A DNA stretch of 64,000 nucleotides from NCBI GenBank assembly GCA_021845685.1, contig JAJZVN010000007.1, forward strand, positions 46,048 to 110,047. Reading direction: 5' to 3'. Positions 20,616-29,157 of this stretch are shown here, piece after piece. The first letter of the stretch is position 1, and every line of letters starts with the position of its first letter. A model generated the notes under the pieces. That model was not told where the DNA came from, did not search any database, and saw only the letters and a program-made list of their open reading frames with translations. Position numbers and translations under genes: made by a program. This DNA comes from a bacterium (GTDB taxonomy: Bacteria; SZUA-79; Acidulodesulfobacterales; Acidulodesulfobacteraceae).

Positions 20616-20707
20616 TTATTTTATTTAATTTAATGACACTTAATGACACTGCTTGAAATCATGAAAATTAACAGCAAATGGAGTATTTTCTAAATTTTCA
20701 ATTTTTA

Positions 20708-22621
20708 TTAATTAATTTTATTTATTTCATTAATAGTTTTTTCTATTAGCAGCTTTGTTTTTTCTTTTTCGTAAGATTCGGCATAAATTCTCAAAATAGG
20801 TTCTGTTCCCGAAGGTCTTATCAGAAGCCATGAGTTATCGGCATATTCAAATTTATACCCGTCAATAAAATTAACCGCGGCGACTTCTTTTTTAAACGGA
20901 ACATTAAAATTATTCTTTTTTAAATTTTCTATTAATTTTTTTTTAATATCGAGGTCAATGTGAATATCACATCTTTTATATTCCAACGGATACGTTTTGC
21001 CGTAAATATCATTTAATAATTCATTTAAATTTTTTTTACGTATCAATATAATTTTTAACAGCATTAACGAATTAAAAACACCGTCTCTTTCAGGTATATG
21101 AAACCTTATTCCGATGCCTCCGGATTCCTCCCCCCCTATAAGAATATTATTGTCGGGATTTATCATAAGATTGGCTATATTTTTAAAACCTATAGGCACT
21201 TCATGCAATTTTATTTTATATTTATTGCATAAATAATCAATTGTCTTTGATACGGATACTGTTTTTACAACTTCTCCATTAAACCCTTCTTCTAATAAAT
21301 AATTCAACAATATAGAAAATATTTTATGGGAATCTATAAAATTTCCCTTATAATCAACAGCGCCTACTCTGTCCGCATCTCCGTCAGTTGCAAAACCTAT
21401 TGCAAATTTATTATTTTTCCCTATTTTCCTCACGGCAGCCGAAAGTTTTTTTAAATTTAATTCTATAGGTTCAGGATTAATATTTGGAAAATTTGGATTG
21501 ATTGTACTGTTTATGTTTTTGTGTTTTATAGAAAATTTTTTTAACACGGAAGACAGATAGCCTATACCTGCGCCGTACATAGGATCTACGATAATTTCTA
21601 TGTTTTTAAAAATAGGGCTGCTAATACTTTCTATGTCGATTATTTTTATCAAATGATCTAAATAATTTTTTTTAAAATCAGCTTTTATTAATTCTCCTGA
21701 TTTAGCATTAGCATTATTAATAGAATGAATATCTATTGAAGATATTGATGAAGATAATAAAGATGATTCAGAATTATCCGGGCTATCATTATTTAGACTT
21801 TTATCAAGACTTTTACTTAAATCATTTTCTAACTTATTTGGCTTATTTTTTAGGTCATTTAATTTTAAACCGTTTAAATTATTATTATTTAAACCGACTA
21901 AACTGTTTATATCGCTTAGATCGTTACTTTTATTTAATAAAATATCATTGGCTATTTTTTCAATTTCTTTAACTTCGGATTCTAACATTGAACCGCCATA
22001 ATTATTTTTAAATTTAATGCCGTTATACTTAAATGAATTATGGCTGGCAGTAATCATAATACCGCATTCGCATAAATTATTTTTTACCGCATAAGATAAT
22101 ACGGGAGAGGGGCAGAAAGAATCCGACAGCAAAACGTTAAACCCCATCTGTATAAGATTTTCCGCACATGATAACGCAAATTCTTTGGATAAAAAGCGGG
22201 TATCATAACCTATAGCAATAACAGCAGGCGTAACAATAACAGCAGGCGGAAATTTGACGGTGTCAAACTCGCCGATATTGTAATTATTAATAATATTGCC
22301 GTTTGTTATATTTTCTTTTGTTGTATTTTCTTTTGTTGTATTTTCTTTTGTTATATTTTTTATATTATTTAAACTATTTAAATAATTATTTTTATTTATA
22401 CTGCTATTTTTTTCTATATTTTTATAAATATTATTTTTAATATTATTATCTGATCTATTTTTTTTTAGTAAATGTATTCCTAAAGCAGCTGAAATAACAT
22501 TAATTTTATCAAAATTAAAACTTTCGGCTATCACGCCTCTAAAGCCGTCAGTTCCAAAATTAATTTTTATGCGGTCATCTTTTATAATTTTGGAGATATT
22601 ATAAAACTTAAAATTATTCAT
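20708..22621 (-). CDS. Phosphoglucomutase/phosphomannomutase-family phosphohexomutase with two Asn/Lys/Ser-rich insertions
   Basis: A 637-residue alpha-D-phosphohexomutase, about 170 residues longer than usual. All catalytic parts are intact: NFGTDGFRG (21-29), the phosphoserine loop TASHNSFKYNGIKFK with Ser193, the metal loop DGDADR, the sugar loop GGEESGG and the phosphate loop RPSGTEP. The extra length sits in two low-complexity stretches at about 53-118 (Asn-rich, including three TKEN repeats) and about 230-306 (Asn/Leu/Ser-rich), at domain-surface positions. I start it at the ATG at 22621; an in-frame TTG 18 codons upstream adds only a hydrophobic AT-rich leader. Substrate (glucose, mannose or glucosamine phosphate) is unclear. 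Confidence 0.88.
   Translation of the reverse strand: MNNFKFYNISKIIKDDRIKINFGTDGFRGVIAESFNFDKINVISAALGIHLLKKNRSDNNIKNNIYKNIEKNSSINKNNYLNSLNNIKNITKENTTKENTTKENITNGNIINNYNIGEFDTVKFPPAVIVTPAVIAIGYDTRFLSKEFALSCAENLIQMGFNVLLSDSFCPSPVLSYAVKNNLCECGIMITASHNSFKYNGIKFKNNYGGSMLESEVKEIEKIANDILLNKSNDLSDINSLVGLNNNNLNGLKLNDLKNKPNKLENDLSKSLDKSLNNDSPDNSESSLLSSSISSIDIHSINNANAKSGELIKADFKKNYLDHLIKIIDIESISSPIFKNIEIIVDPMYGAGIGYLSSVLKKFSIKHKNINSTINPNFPNINPEPIELNLKKLSAAVRKIGKNNKFAIGFATDGDADRVGAVDYKGNFIDSHKIFSILLNYLLEEGFNGEVVKTVSVSKTIDYLCNKYKIKLHEVPIGFKNIANLMINPDNNILIGGEESGGIGIRFHIPERDGVFNSLMLLKIILIRKKNLNELLNDIYGKTYPLEYKRCDIHIDLDIKKKLIENLKKNNFNVPFKKEVAAVNFIDGYKFEYADNSWLLIRPSGTEPILRIYAESYEKEKTKLLIEKTINEINKIN
22306..22350. 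repeat. Three in-frame 15-bp tandem repeats inside the phosphohexomutase insert
   Basis: Three consecutive 15-base units of the form TTGTATTTTCTTTTG (the leftmost has TTATA). On the coding strand they encode the Thr-Lys-Glu-Asn-Thr repeat. The unit preserves frame, showing that the first insert grew by replication slippage. Confidence 0.85.
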
Positions 22622-22788
22622 CGTATTTATATAATTATTTTTTTCTATTATTATAATTTTATATAAAAAAATCAAGGATTTTTTTATTTCGCTATTATTA
22701 TTTCGTTGTTATATATAAAAAAGATATGAAAGATATGAACATTGCTGAATATTAAGCTGGAATTTTAATGCAGGAGGCAAAACGGAAA

Positions 22789-22810
22789 CTCCCGTTCTTG
22801 AGAACGGGAG
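22789..22810 (-). terminator. Perfect 22-bp palindromic hairpin, likely terminator
   Basis: CTCCCGTTCT with its exact complement AGAACGGGAG, separated only by TG, 20 bases past the stop of the peptidoglycan-binding gene. On the minus strand it is followed by TTTCCGTTTT. GC-rich stem in AT-rich surroundings supports termination; an orphan IS200/IS605-like end is the alternative. Confidence 0.6.
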
Positions 22811-22831
22811 AAAATAATAAGAATCCATATT

Positions 22832-23155
22832 TTATTTTAAATCTAAAGCTTTTAATGTTAAAGGTCCTATTATTCCATCAACCTTAAGTCCTTTTTTCTT
22901 CTGAAAAGCTTTAACGGCGCTGATTGTATTTTTCCCAATCATACCATCTGCCTTACCTTTATACAGTCCGATTTTTGAAAGTTTTTCCTGGACAGCTTTA
23001 ATAGTAGCAACGGATAAAGACGGTTTTACAATTTTTACGGCCGGTGTAATAACTTTTTTAACAGCAGGCTTAACTTTAACTGCCGCATAGGAATTACCTG
23101 CAAAAAGAATAGCTGCAGTTAAAAACAAGGCTAAAAATGTATAAAATTTCTTCAA
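22832..23155 (-). CDS. Secreted peptidoglycan-binding domain (PG_binding_1) protein
   Basis: A 107-residue exported protein. A signal peptide (MKKFYTFLALFLTAAILFAGNSYA, cleavage after Ala24) is followed by a Lys/Pro/Val-rich linker (about 25-48) and one peptidoglycan-binding repeat: VKAVQEKLSKIG-type helix, LYKGKADGMIGKNTISAVKAFQKKKGLKVDGIIGPLTLKAL (about 52-105). The domain tethers proteins to the wall; here there is no catalytic partner in the chain. The AAGGAGGTG ribosome site is strong. Its upstream region contains a 24-bp minisatellite and the start of a broken gene. Confidence 0.9.
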   Translation of the reverse strand: MKKFYTFLALFLTAAILFAGNSYAAVKVKPAVKKVITPAVKIVKPSLSVATIKAVQEKLSKIGLYKGKADGMIGKNTISAVKAFQKKKGLKVDGIIGPLTLKALDLK

Positions 23156-23303
23156 TTTAATTCACCTCCTTTTTTTATAATTATTAAAACACAAAAAATA
23201 ACGGCATTAATTCTAATATTATTAAAATATTTCTGATTTTTCTTTATTATAAATTATTTTAAAAATTTAATTATATTTAATTATATTGTGTATTTATGTT
23301 GCA

Positions 23304-23393
23304 TATTATTTATATTGTATATTTGTATATTATTTATATTGTATATTTGTATATTATTTATATTGTATATTTGTATATTATTTATATTGTATA
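23304..23393. repeat. 24-bp minisatellite, 3.75 copies
   Basis: The unit TATTATTTATATTGTATATTTGTA repeats exactly three times and then for 18 bases. It lies about 150 bases upstream of the peptidoglycan-binding gene on that gene's promoter side. An apparent plus-strand open frame across it is just repeat translation. Confidence 0.9.
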
Positions 23394-23439
23394 TAATGAT
23401 ATGTAATATATACAATATAATATATAATTTTGTCAATCA

Positions 23440-23463
23440 TTATTTGTTTTCGGCTTTTGCCAT
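23440..23463 (-). pseudogene. Broken gene start (MAKAENK then stop)
   Basis: AAAGGAGAT, six bases, ATG and six more codons (Ala-Lys-Ala-Glu-Asn-Lys), then TAA. The ribosome site is as good as any in the window, but the frame closes at once and runs into the minisatellite. I read it as the 5' end of a gene whose body was lost; a leader peptide is the alternative. Confidence 0.35.
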
Positions 23464-23532
23464 GGCTTATCTCCTTTATTATCTTAATTATAATTTATAA
23501 TAATAGATTTATTGTTATCAATAATAAATAAT

Positions 23533-23566
23533 AAAAGTTACATATATTATAATATATGTAACTTTT
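23533..23566. repeat. 34-bp perfect palindrome
   Basis: Each 17-base arm reads AAAAGTTACATATATTA with no spacer before its exact complement. It lies 70 bases upstream of the truncated gene start on the minus strand. It could be a bidirectional terminator (T-runs end both arms) or an operator. Confidence 0.6.
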
Positions 23567-23824
23567 AAAAAGGTAAGAAAAATCGTATATGATTATTATT
23601 TTGTTGGTGTTTTTTTTTAATGATTTGTTATATTAATGCGGGGATGGAATTGCAACATTTTTTTACACTCTAAGTTAAGAATACTTTATTTATTTATTTA
23701 TTTCTTATTTTAAAGTTTACCACATTTTATTTAAAAACAAATTCAAGGAACCACTGCATGTCCCTTCGTTGGGGACTTGCGCTTTTTTTTTGCTGAAAAG
23801 AAGCAAAAAAAGGCACTTTTGTAT
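23567..23824. other. Intergenic DNA with no gene
   Basis: No open frame with a ribosome site. It contains a small hairpin (GTCCC/GGGAC) at about 23760-23776 and an AGC/GCT hairpin with A/T-runs at about 23786-23813, next to the IS remnant. Confidence 0.4.
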
Positions 23825-23930
23825 TTATGCGGCAAATTTATTTTGCATAAATAATTTCATGTAATTTTTAGGACTTAGAAATCCCAAAAAGGAATGAAGC
23901 CTTACCGTATTTGTGATTTGAATTAGTAGT
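23825..23930 (-). pseudogene. C-terminal stub of an IS3-family transposase
   Basis: The minus-strand frame reads NTVRLHSFLGFLSPKNYM, then 12 residues and a stop. It is the C-terminus of a DDE integrase core (the R-x-HSxLG-x-LSPxxY motif of IS3-family OrfB). Everything upstream of it is missing. It marks an old insertion at the left edge of a foreign segment. Confidence 0.65.
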
Positions 23931-23934
23931 TTTT

Positions 23935-23957
23935 GGTTCGATTCCCCTTCGGCACCA
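23935..23957 (+). repeat. tRNA 3'-end-like remnant (possible attachment site)
   Basis: GGTTCGATTCCCCTTCGGCACCA looks like a T-loop, T-stem 3' strand, acceptor strand and CCA. The 5' strand of the T-stem upstream does not pair, so it is not a tRNA gene. Such ends are left when integrases use tRNA genes. It directly precedes the GC-rich foreign gene at 24116. The parent tRNA cannot be named. Confidence 0.4.
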
Positions 23958-24115
23958 CGTATTTTATAAGCTTCTTCGGTTTCAAGCCTTTTCCATATTA
24001 AGCCCTATTATTATTAAGATAGATAAATCTAAAAGAAAGTGATATAATTTTTTTATGAATAAAATATAGACATTAACAATTAACGACATAAATAAGCTTA
24101 TAGAGGATATATATT

Positions 24116-25903
24116 ATGAGCAATAAAGCTAAAATCAGCGGTATGGGGGCAATACCCCACTCAGGCGGGGTCGCATTTCGCGTGTGGGCGCCCCATGCGC
24201 AGAGAGTAACCGTCATCGGATCATTCAACGAATTTGACGGCGGAAAAGATATCATGCAAGCCGAGGAGGATGGTTACTGGTATGCTGATTTAGCTGAGGC
24301 TCGTGTCAGTGATCAGTACAGGTTTCTGCTGACCACGCCGAATGGCGAATTCAAGCGCATAGACCCTTATGCCCGCGAAGTAACCAGCTCGGTTGGAAAC
24401 GCTATCGTTCACGACCCAAGTTTTGACTGGGAAGGTGACAGCTTCAAGATCGCGCCTTGGAACGAACTTGTTATATACGAACTTCATGTCGGCACGTTCA
24501 ATGACGAGAAATATACTAACCATAAGGGTGAGTTTGCCTCGTTATCGGAGCGTATAGGATATTTTAAAAATCTCGGTATCAATGCTATCCAGATAATGCC
24601 GATAGGAGAATTTGCCGGTGACAAGTCATGGGGCTATAATCCATCCCAAATCTTTTCCATTGATACTGACTACGGCGGTCCTCTGGAGTTTAAAAAGTTT
24701 GTCAAGCATGCCCATCATGAAAACATAGCGGTAATATTAGATGTTGTTTATAATCACTTAGGTCCCAGCGACTTAGATATTTGGCAGTTTGACGGCTGGT
24801 CTGAGAACAATCGCGGAGGAATTTACTTCTATAATGACAATCGGGCTATCACGCCGTGGGGGGAAACCCGCCCGGATTATGGTCGCGGCGAGGTGCGCAG
24901 ATACCTTCTGGATAATGCTTTAATGTGGCTTGAAGAATATCATATTGACGGTTTGCGTTTCGACTGCACTCAATTTATTAGAACTGTTGACGGCTTAGAT
25001 AATGATGATCTGCCTGAGGGTTGGAGTCTGCTCCAATGGATAAATGAGCAGATAGCTCAGAAATACCCGGGTCGTATTACTATAGCCGAGGATCTTCAGA
25101 ACAACAAATGGCTCACTAAAGGCTCCGGAGCCGGCGGAGCAGGATTTGCTTCGCAGTGGGACGCAATGTTCGTTCACCCCATCCGTGAGGCGGTGATTAC
25201 GCCGCAAGACGAACAACGCTCGTTGGCTGCCATACGTGACGCGATCTTATATAGATACAACGATGACGCTTTTGACCGTGTTATTTACAGCGAGTCGCAC
25301 GATGAGGTAGCAAACGGCAAGGCACGCGTGCCGCAAGAAATCAGTCCAAATGACCCCAAGGGCTGGTATGCACAAAAACGTTCTACTATGGCTGCTGCCA
25401 TGGTTTTCACTGCTCCGGGCATCCCAATGATATTTCAAGGGCAGGAGTTTCTTGAAGGAGGATGGTTCCGCGATACTGTCCCTGTCGATTGGGCTCAACG
25501 TAAAGATTTTCATGGCATTGTTAGATTGTACCGTGACCTCATTAGGTTACGCCGCAACGGCGATGGGTTTACGCGCGGTCTTTGCGGGCAGTTCACACAA
25601 GTTTATCACTTACACGACGAACGCAAGGTTATCGCATTTCACCGCTGGGATAAGGGCGGACAATCAGACGATGTGGTTGTAATTGCCAACTTTTTCCACG
25701 AACCGCAGGATAATTATATTATAGGTTTTCCGGCCGAAGGGATGTGGAAACTTCGTTTTAACAGCGATCGGCAAGGCTACAATGACGATTTTAAAAACCA
25801 TCCGAGTACTGATGTTATAGCCGAGACTGGCGACAGAGACGGGTTCCCTTGTCATGCGACAGTTTCTATTGGCCCTTACAGCGTGTTGATTTTTTCGCAA
25901 TAA
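24116..25903 (+). CDS. GH13 alpha-glucan enzyme (branching enzyme / trehalohydrolase-like), foreign composition
   Basis: A 595-residue glycoside hydrolase family 13 protein: an N-terminal CBM48-like beta-sandwich (about 10-105, VAFRVWAPHAQRVTVIGSFNEF), a TIM barrel and a C-terminal beta domain. The four GH13 regions are present: DVVYNHLG (209-216), GLRFD with nucleophile Asp283, IAED with acid/base Glu325, and SHDE with Asp396. It should act on alpha-1,4-glucans such as glycogen. The CBM48 plus barrel layout fits a branching enzyme or malto-oligosyltrehalose trehalohydrolase; no glgA, glgP, treY or treS is nearby to decide. GC content is clearly above that of all neighbours, indicating transfer. 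A TAGAGGA site precedes the ATG. Confidence 0.85.
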   Translation: MSNKAKISGMGAIPHSGGVAFRVWAPHAQRVTVIGSFNEFDGGKDIMQAEEDGYWYADLAEARVSDQYRFLLTTPNGEFKRIDPYAREVTSSVGNAIVHDPSFDWEGDSFKIAPWNELVIYELHVGTFNDEKYTNHKGEFASLSERIGYFKNLGINAIQIMPIGEFAGDKSWGYNPSQIFSIDTDYGGPLEFKKFVKHAHHENIAVILDVVYNHLGPSDLDIWQFDGWSENNRGGIYFYNDNRAITPWGETRPDYGRGEVRRYLLDNALMWLEEYHIDGLRFDCTQFIRTVDGLDNDDLPEGWSLLQWINEQIAQKYPGRITIAEDLQNNKWLTKGSGAGGAGFASQWDAMFVHPIREAVITPQDEQRSLAAIRDAILYRYNDDAFDRVIYSESHDEVANGKARVPQEISPNDPKGWYAQKRSTMAAAMVFTAPGIPMIFQGQEFLEGGWFRDTVPVDWAQRKDFHGIVRLYRDLIRLRRNGDGFTRGLCGQFTQVYHLHDERKVIAFHRWDKGGQSDDVVVIANFFHEPQDNYIIGFPAEGMWKLRFNSDRQGYNDDFKNHPSTDVIAETGDRDGFPCHATVSIGPYSVLIFSQ

Positions 25904-26030
25904 GGTTTATTTACTGAAAAAAATTTTTTAAAAATACATATAACTGTTTTTGCGCATTTAACATTTAAGTGGTGCAATTTTTATGGAAGGGTCGGCAATA
26001 TAAAAAAATAAATCTCAAGCCGAGAAATTA

Positions 26031-26049
26031 ATGTTTCTCCCAGAAACAT
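26031..26049. terminator. Short hairpin after the GH13 gene
   Basis: ATGTTTCT, CCC, AGAAACAT: a perfect 8-bp stem about 130 bases downstream of the GH13 stop. No T-run follows, so termination is only possible. Confidence 0.3.
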
Positions 26050-26067
26050 GCATATTCTGCTATTACA

Positions 26068-26163
26068 TTACCGGGAGTAAATATTCAAAATCCCGAAAAA
26101 ACTTAACAGCCATAAAATCACGGCAATAACCACGATAATATTTATTATCGATTTAATAGTGTA
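26068..26163 (-). pseudogene. C-terminal fragment of a Thivi_2564-type small membrane protein
   Basis: The frame reads IKSIINIIVVIAVILWLLSFFGIL and a few more residues to a stop. This is the second transmembrane helix of the small two-helix Thivi_2564 family as I recall it. The in-frame TAA immediately upstream and lack of a start mark it as a remnant. Two other tiny membrane proteins follow at 26199 and 26495. Confidence 0.4.
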
Positions 26164-26198
26164 TTAGCCGCATTATTCCACTGGAACATGAGAAGCGG

Positions 26199-26423
26199 TT
26201 AGTCCTTTTTTCTGCTTCCAAAAAGCAACAATATGCCGCCAATAGCTATCGTTCCTACACCTGCCCAAAACGGAATATCTACTGTCTGCTTTTTCTTGAC
26301 TGACAACTGGAGAGACCCTATCTTTGCCACATGGGTCTCTTTAGTATAGCTGAAACTGCCATACGCCAAACCAATTACGCCTGCGATAATAAGCACTATT
26401 GCTAAAATTCTTACTCCGTTCAT
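26199..26423 (-). CDS. Small two-TM membrane protein (DUF3185-like)
   Basis: A 74-residue protein with two hydrophobic helices, at about 5-24 (RILAIVLIIAGVIGLAYGSF) and 51-68 (PFWAGVGTIAIGGILLLFG), joined by a Lys-rich loop and ending RKKD. The layout matches the small DUF3185-type inner-membrane proteins often induced by envelope stress. An AGGAGG site precedes the ATG. It is followed on the same strand by a membrane-protein remnant and preceded by another tiny membrane gene. The function is unknown. Confidence 0.7.
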   Translation of the reverse strand: MNGVRILAIVLIIAGVIGLAYGSFSYTKETHVAKIGSLQLSVKKKQTVDIPFWAGVGTIAIGGILLLFGSRKKD

Positions 26424-26494
26424 TTAGAACCCTCCTTTATACTTTATATTATATTAATACTTTTAAATAACCTGCATGATATCATACAAAGTCT

Positions 26495-26644
26495 TTAACT
26501 GCTACGTCGGCCTTTAATAATATGAATAAGAATTGCCGCTATCGCAATGAGCAAAAGTATATAAATAAGTCCGCCCAAGGTATACGAGGTGACAACGCCA
26601 AGAATAAAGAGAACAATAAAGATGGCTGCAATAATCACTAGCAT
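26495..26644 (-). CDS. Lmo0937-family small membrane protein
   Basis: A 49-residue protein, too short for usual gene callers. It starts MLVIIAAIFIVLFILGVV and has a second helix GGLIYILLLIAIAAILIHII before a basic KGRR tail. This is the compact two-helix layout of the lmo0937 family of inner-membrane proteins. A GGAGAG site lies four bases before the ATG at 26644. A longer open frame overlapping it in another register has no such site and is a shadow. It lies 70 bases upstream of the DUF3185-like gene. Confidence 0.7.
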   Translation of the reverse strand: MLVIIAAIFIVLFILGVVTSYTLGGLIYILLLIAIAAILIHIIKGRRSS

Positions 26645-26786
26645 TTAACTCTCCTTTTGCTATAATAAGACAGCAGCACTGCAATATAAGCACATTACCG
26701 CCCAACAATAACAACTCTAAATTTATATTAATGGAACTATGTTATAAAAAATTAAACGTACCGATTTTAAAAATCAAAAGTATATT

Positions 26787-28109
26787 TTAATGAAAAACTT
26801 GCTCAACGATTGCAATGAAAATTAAAACAAATGTGAGAATGGCCAAAACAAATGTAATAGACAATATACGCCTATTTAATTTAACAGTTTCGCTCATGAT
26901 AATATTGTCTTTTATTGTTTTTAATACAACGGTAAATTCGTTAATTTTAAAAGACTCATCAAGCAATCTCCATATCGGTTGACTGAAATTAGGATCAAAA
27001 AAAGAACTGGAATATTCCATCACTCTATTTAAAAAAAGTTGTTTCTGTTTCTTTGTTTGACTCCAAAGAAATTTCTTTTTGTCTAATCTAGCATATTCAT
27101 TGGCAAAATAATGTAAAGAATAAAAAATACCTGAAATAACTTCGTTTATCACAAAAGCACGAGAAACCCAGTGATCTTTTTCCTCTTCTAAATCTTTCCC
27201 CTCTTTAAAAACCATAAGAAACCTGTTGTAAGTCATAAAAAACTTTGAATCGTTAGATATAGAAATGTCATTAACAAAATCCCTTCCTTTTTTGGCTGTT
27301 TTATTATAACTATAAATTAGATTGGGTATCTTTTCTATAAAAGTTGTGTCGCTAAACATAGGAGGCGGGATAAATAATATGGATGTAGTAAATAAGGTTG
27401 TATTAAAAATATTCAAAAATTCATTATAATTTTTATAGGATTTGCTGTGTTCATTTTTACTATTATTTTTTGATTTACCTAATAAATCAAATAAAAAATA
27501 ATAAGCAATAAAAAAAATTTCGCTTAAAGAATACACATCTTTGTTGTCAAGCAAATTATCTAGAAAATTTTCAAGCTCACGATGTTTAAGCCGAACAAAA
27601 ATAGCTTTTTTATCAATTTCCAAATCTTGCGGTTTCTGTAAATAACATATCGTTTTAATCATTTCGTCAACATTAGAAATTTTTAGACCATTCTCTTTTG
27701 GAGGTCTGATTAACATCGCAATGGTAACAATAGATTCTGAAATTAAAATAAATAAGCTAGCATATGCTTCTATCGTCTTAAGAGGAAATGGAGGAAGTAC
27801 GATAAGAATCCATTCCTCTGCAAGCCTACTAGCTAATACTCTATTTCTGTATATAAAAATTTCTGATAAATATTTATAATCTTCTTGTAAAGAATAACCT
27901 TTATCTTCTTTTACTTTATATATTGAATCAATATAAGTATTAATACCTTTAATTTTTAGTGATTCCAAATATTTATTTTTACTTATGTTTTTCCGAAACC
28001 TTTTATAATCTCCATTAAATTCGTAAGAAACAGTGTATAGTATCCTGTAATCTACAACATTTATAACATCTATAACACTATTTTCTGTAAATTTAGAATT
28101 AGCAGTCAT
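26787..28109 (-). CDS. Hypothetical tail-anchored protein
   Basis: A 440-residue protein I do not recognise. The first 410 or so residues are mostly helical, charged and without a signal peptide. A single hydrophobic segment at the very C-terminus (about 413-438, ILSITFVLAILTFVLIFIAIV) would anchor it in the inner membrane with the bulk in the cytoplasm. There are no P-loop, zinc or catalytic motifs that I can see. The AAAGGAGCAATTTT site supports the ATG at 28109. It is AT-rich like the host. It lies in an accessory region between tiny membrane genes and a dead Pal gene. Confidence 0.75.
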   Translation of the reverse strand: MTANSKFTENSVIDVINVVDYRILYTVSYEFNGDYKRFRKNISKNKYLESLKIKGINTYIDSIYKVKEDKGYSLQEDYKYLSEIFIYRNRVLASRLAEEWILIVLPPFPLKTIEAYASLFILISESIVTIAMLIRPPKENGLKISNVDEMIKTICYLQKPQDLEIDKKAIFVRLKHRELENFLDNLLDNKDVYSLSEIFFIAYYFLFDLLGKSKNNSKNEHSKSYKNYNEFLNIFNTTLFTTSILFIPPPMFSDTTFIEKIPNLIYSYNKTAKKGRDFVNDISISNDSKFFMTYNRFLMVFKEGKDLEEEKDHWVSRAFVINEVISGIFYSLHYFANEYARLDKKKFLWSQTKKQKQLFLNRVMEYSSSFFDPNFSQPIWRLLDESFKINEFTVVLKTIKDNIIMSETVKLNRRILSITFVLAILTFVLIFIAIVEQVFH

Positions 28110-28412
28110 AAAATTGCTCCTTTCTATTATTATTTATAACATAGCAAACGGTACTCTAAAATATCGTTTTGCTATATATTATTATACCGTAAAAAAATAT
28201 AATAAAAGTAAAATTTAGTATTTTAATTTATTAAAATAATATTGATTTTTTTAAAACATATGATATAAATATAGATATATATATTAAGTGAAACATCAAG
28301 AAGACTATTATCTTATCCTGACTTTGACACCTCATACCAACAAAACCCTTGAAAATGGCGCATCTCTTTTTTTAATTTTGCATTATTGCCACTACAATTG
28401 TAAAAATATTAA

Positions 28413-29048
28413 TTTATTTCTTTCGCAGCTTTTTCTGGATGCGCTCCCAGAAATGTTAACGCGCATTGGCCCATCTCTTGCGGGTTTGCATAGAATTGCT
28501 GCATTCAGAACACTGCAGTAGCTTCTTCGGCGGCACAGGTTCAGCCAGAAACACATGCCGTTGCCAAGACGCCAGCGCCTCAGCCTCAGCCTCAGGCAAC
28601 CGAACAGGCGTCTTCTTACATGAATAGATATCCGTGGCTTGCAAATTATAACATTTAGGCCAATTCCAACAACGTACATTTTGCTTATAATAAGTCTGTT
28701 TTTACGCCAAGAGATAAAGCTATCCTTAAAAGAAAAAGAGATGTAATATACCTTAAATATAATCCGGGTGTCCCTGTTCAGATTCAGGGCAATTGTGACA
28801 GAAGGGGTTCGGAGGTTTACAACTTAGCGTTAGGCTGGAGAAGGGCAAATGCCGCAAAAGCTTATTTAGAAAATTTAGGAATTAATGCGGATAGGTTTAA
28901 AACTGTCAGTTACGGCAAGGAAAAACCGCTTTGTAATTCCCACACAAGTTCATGCTATGCAATTAACAGAAGAGACCACTTTGCCGTAGTTTTAAGGGTA
29001 ATTGAATTTTATAGTTTTCGGATTTGTTTAACCGGCTTTTTGCTTTAG
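28413..29048 (+). pseudogene. Decayed peptidoglycan-associated lipoprotein (Pal/OmpA C-terminal domain)
   Basis: One continuous frame keeps a lipobox-like FAAFSGC near its start, a Gln/Pro-rich linker (AQVQPETHAVAKTPAPQPQPQ) and an OmpA/Pal domain: VHFAYNKSVFTPRD, VPVQIQGNCDRRGSEVYNLALGWRRANAAKAYLENLGI and VSYGKEKPLC. In-frame stops at 28410 (TAA), 28491 (TAG) and 28656 (TAG) break it, and there is no start codon, so it is dead. The usual NLxLGxRRA motif reads NLALGWRRA. The 3' end runs into the coiled-coil fragment on the other strand, which suggests a rearrangement near 29015-29030. Confidence 0.85.
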
Positions 29049-29098
29049 TTCTTGTATTTCGTATTTAAGCCTTTCTACGTCTTTTATAACGTATGCCG
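29028..29098 (-). pseudogene. Detached C-terminus of a small coiled-coil protein
   Basis: The minus frame reads VIKDVERLKYEIQELKQKAG and a stop. Its first ten residues repeat the end of the gene at 29123, where the same VIKDVERLK is followed by a different residue and an early stop. The shared 30 bases occur at 29063-29092 and 29128-29157. The original C-terminus was therefore displaced by a short duplication. Confidence 0.6.
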
Positions 29099-29157
29099 GG
29101 CAAAATTTATTTGTTGTAATTTTTAAAATTTAAGCCTTTCTACGTCTTTTATAACGT
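29063..29157. repeat. 30-bp direct repeat at the end of the coiled-coil gene
   Basis: Two identical 30-base copies (29063-29092 and 29128-29157) with 35 bases between them. One is inside the gene at 29123 and the other in its displaced tail. Confidence 0.85.

Noticed and set aside
23288..23500. Plus-strand 70-codon open frame over the minisatellite
   Set aside because: It is a translation of the 24-bp repeat (repeated ILFILYIC) with no ribosome site.
23935..23957. A complete tRNA gene
   Set aside because: Only the 3' end is present; T-stem does not pair and there is no anticodon arm.
26514..26714. 66-codon frame beginning MLLLGGNVLILQCC
   Set aside because: The register at 26495-26644 has a proper ribosome site and matches a small membrane family; this one is its shadow.
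28288..28521. Plus-strand 77-codon frame and minus-strand frames at 28392-28679
   Set aside because: They overlap the Pal pseudogene in other registers; the Pal frame explains the sequence better.
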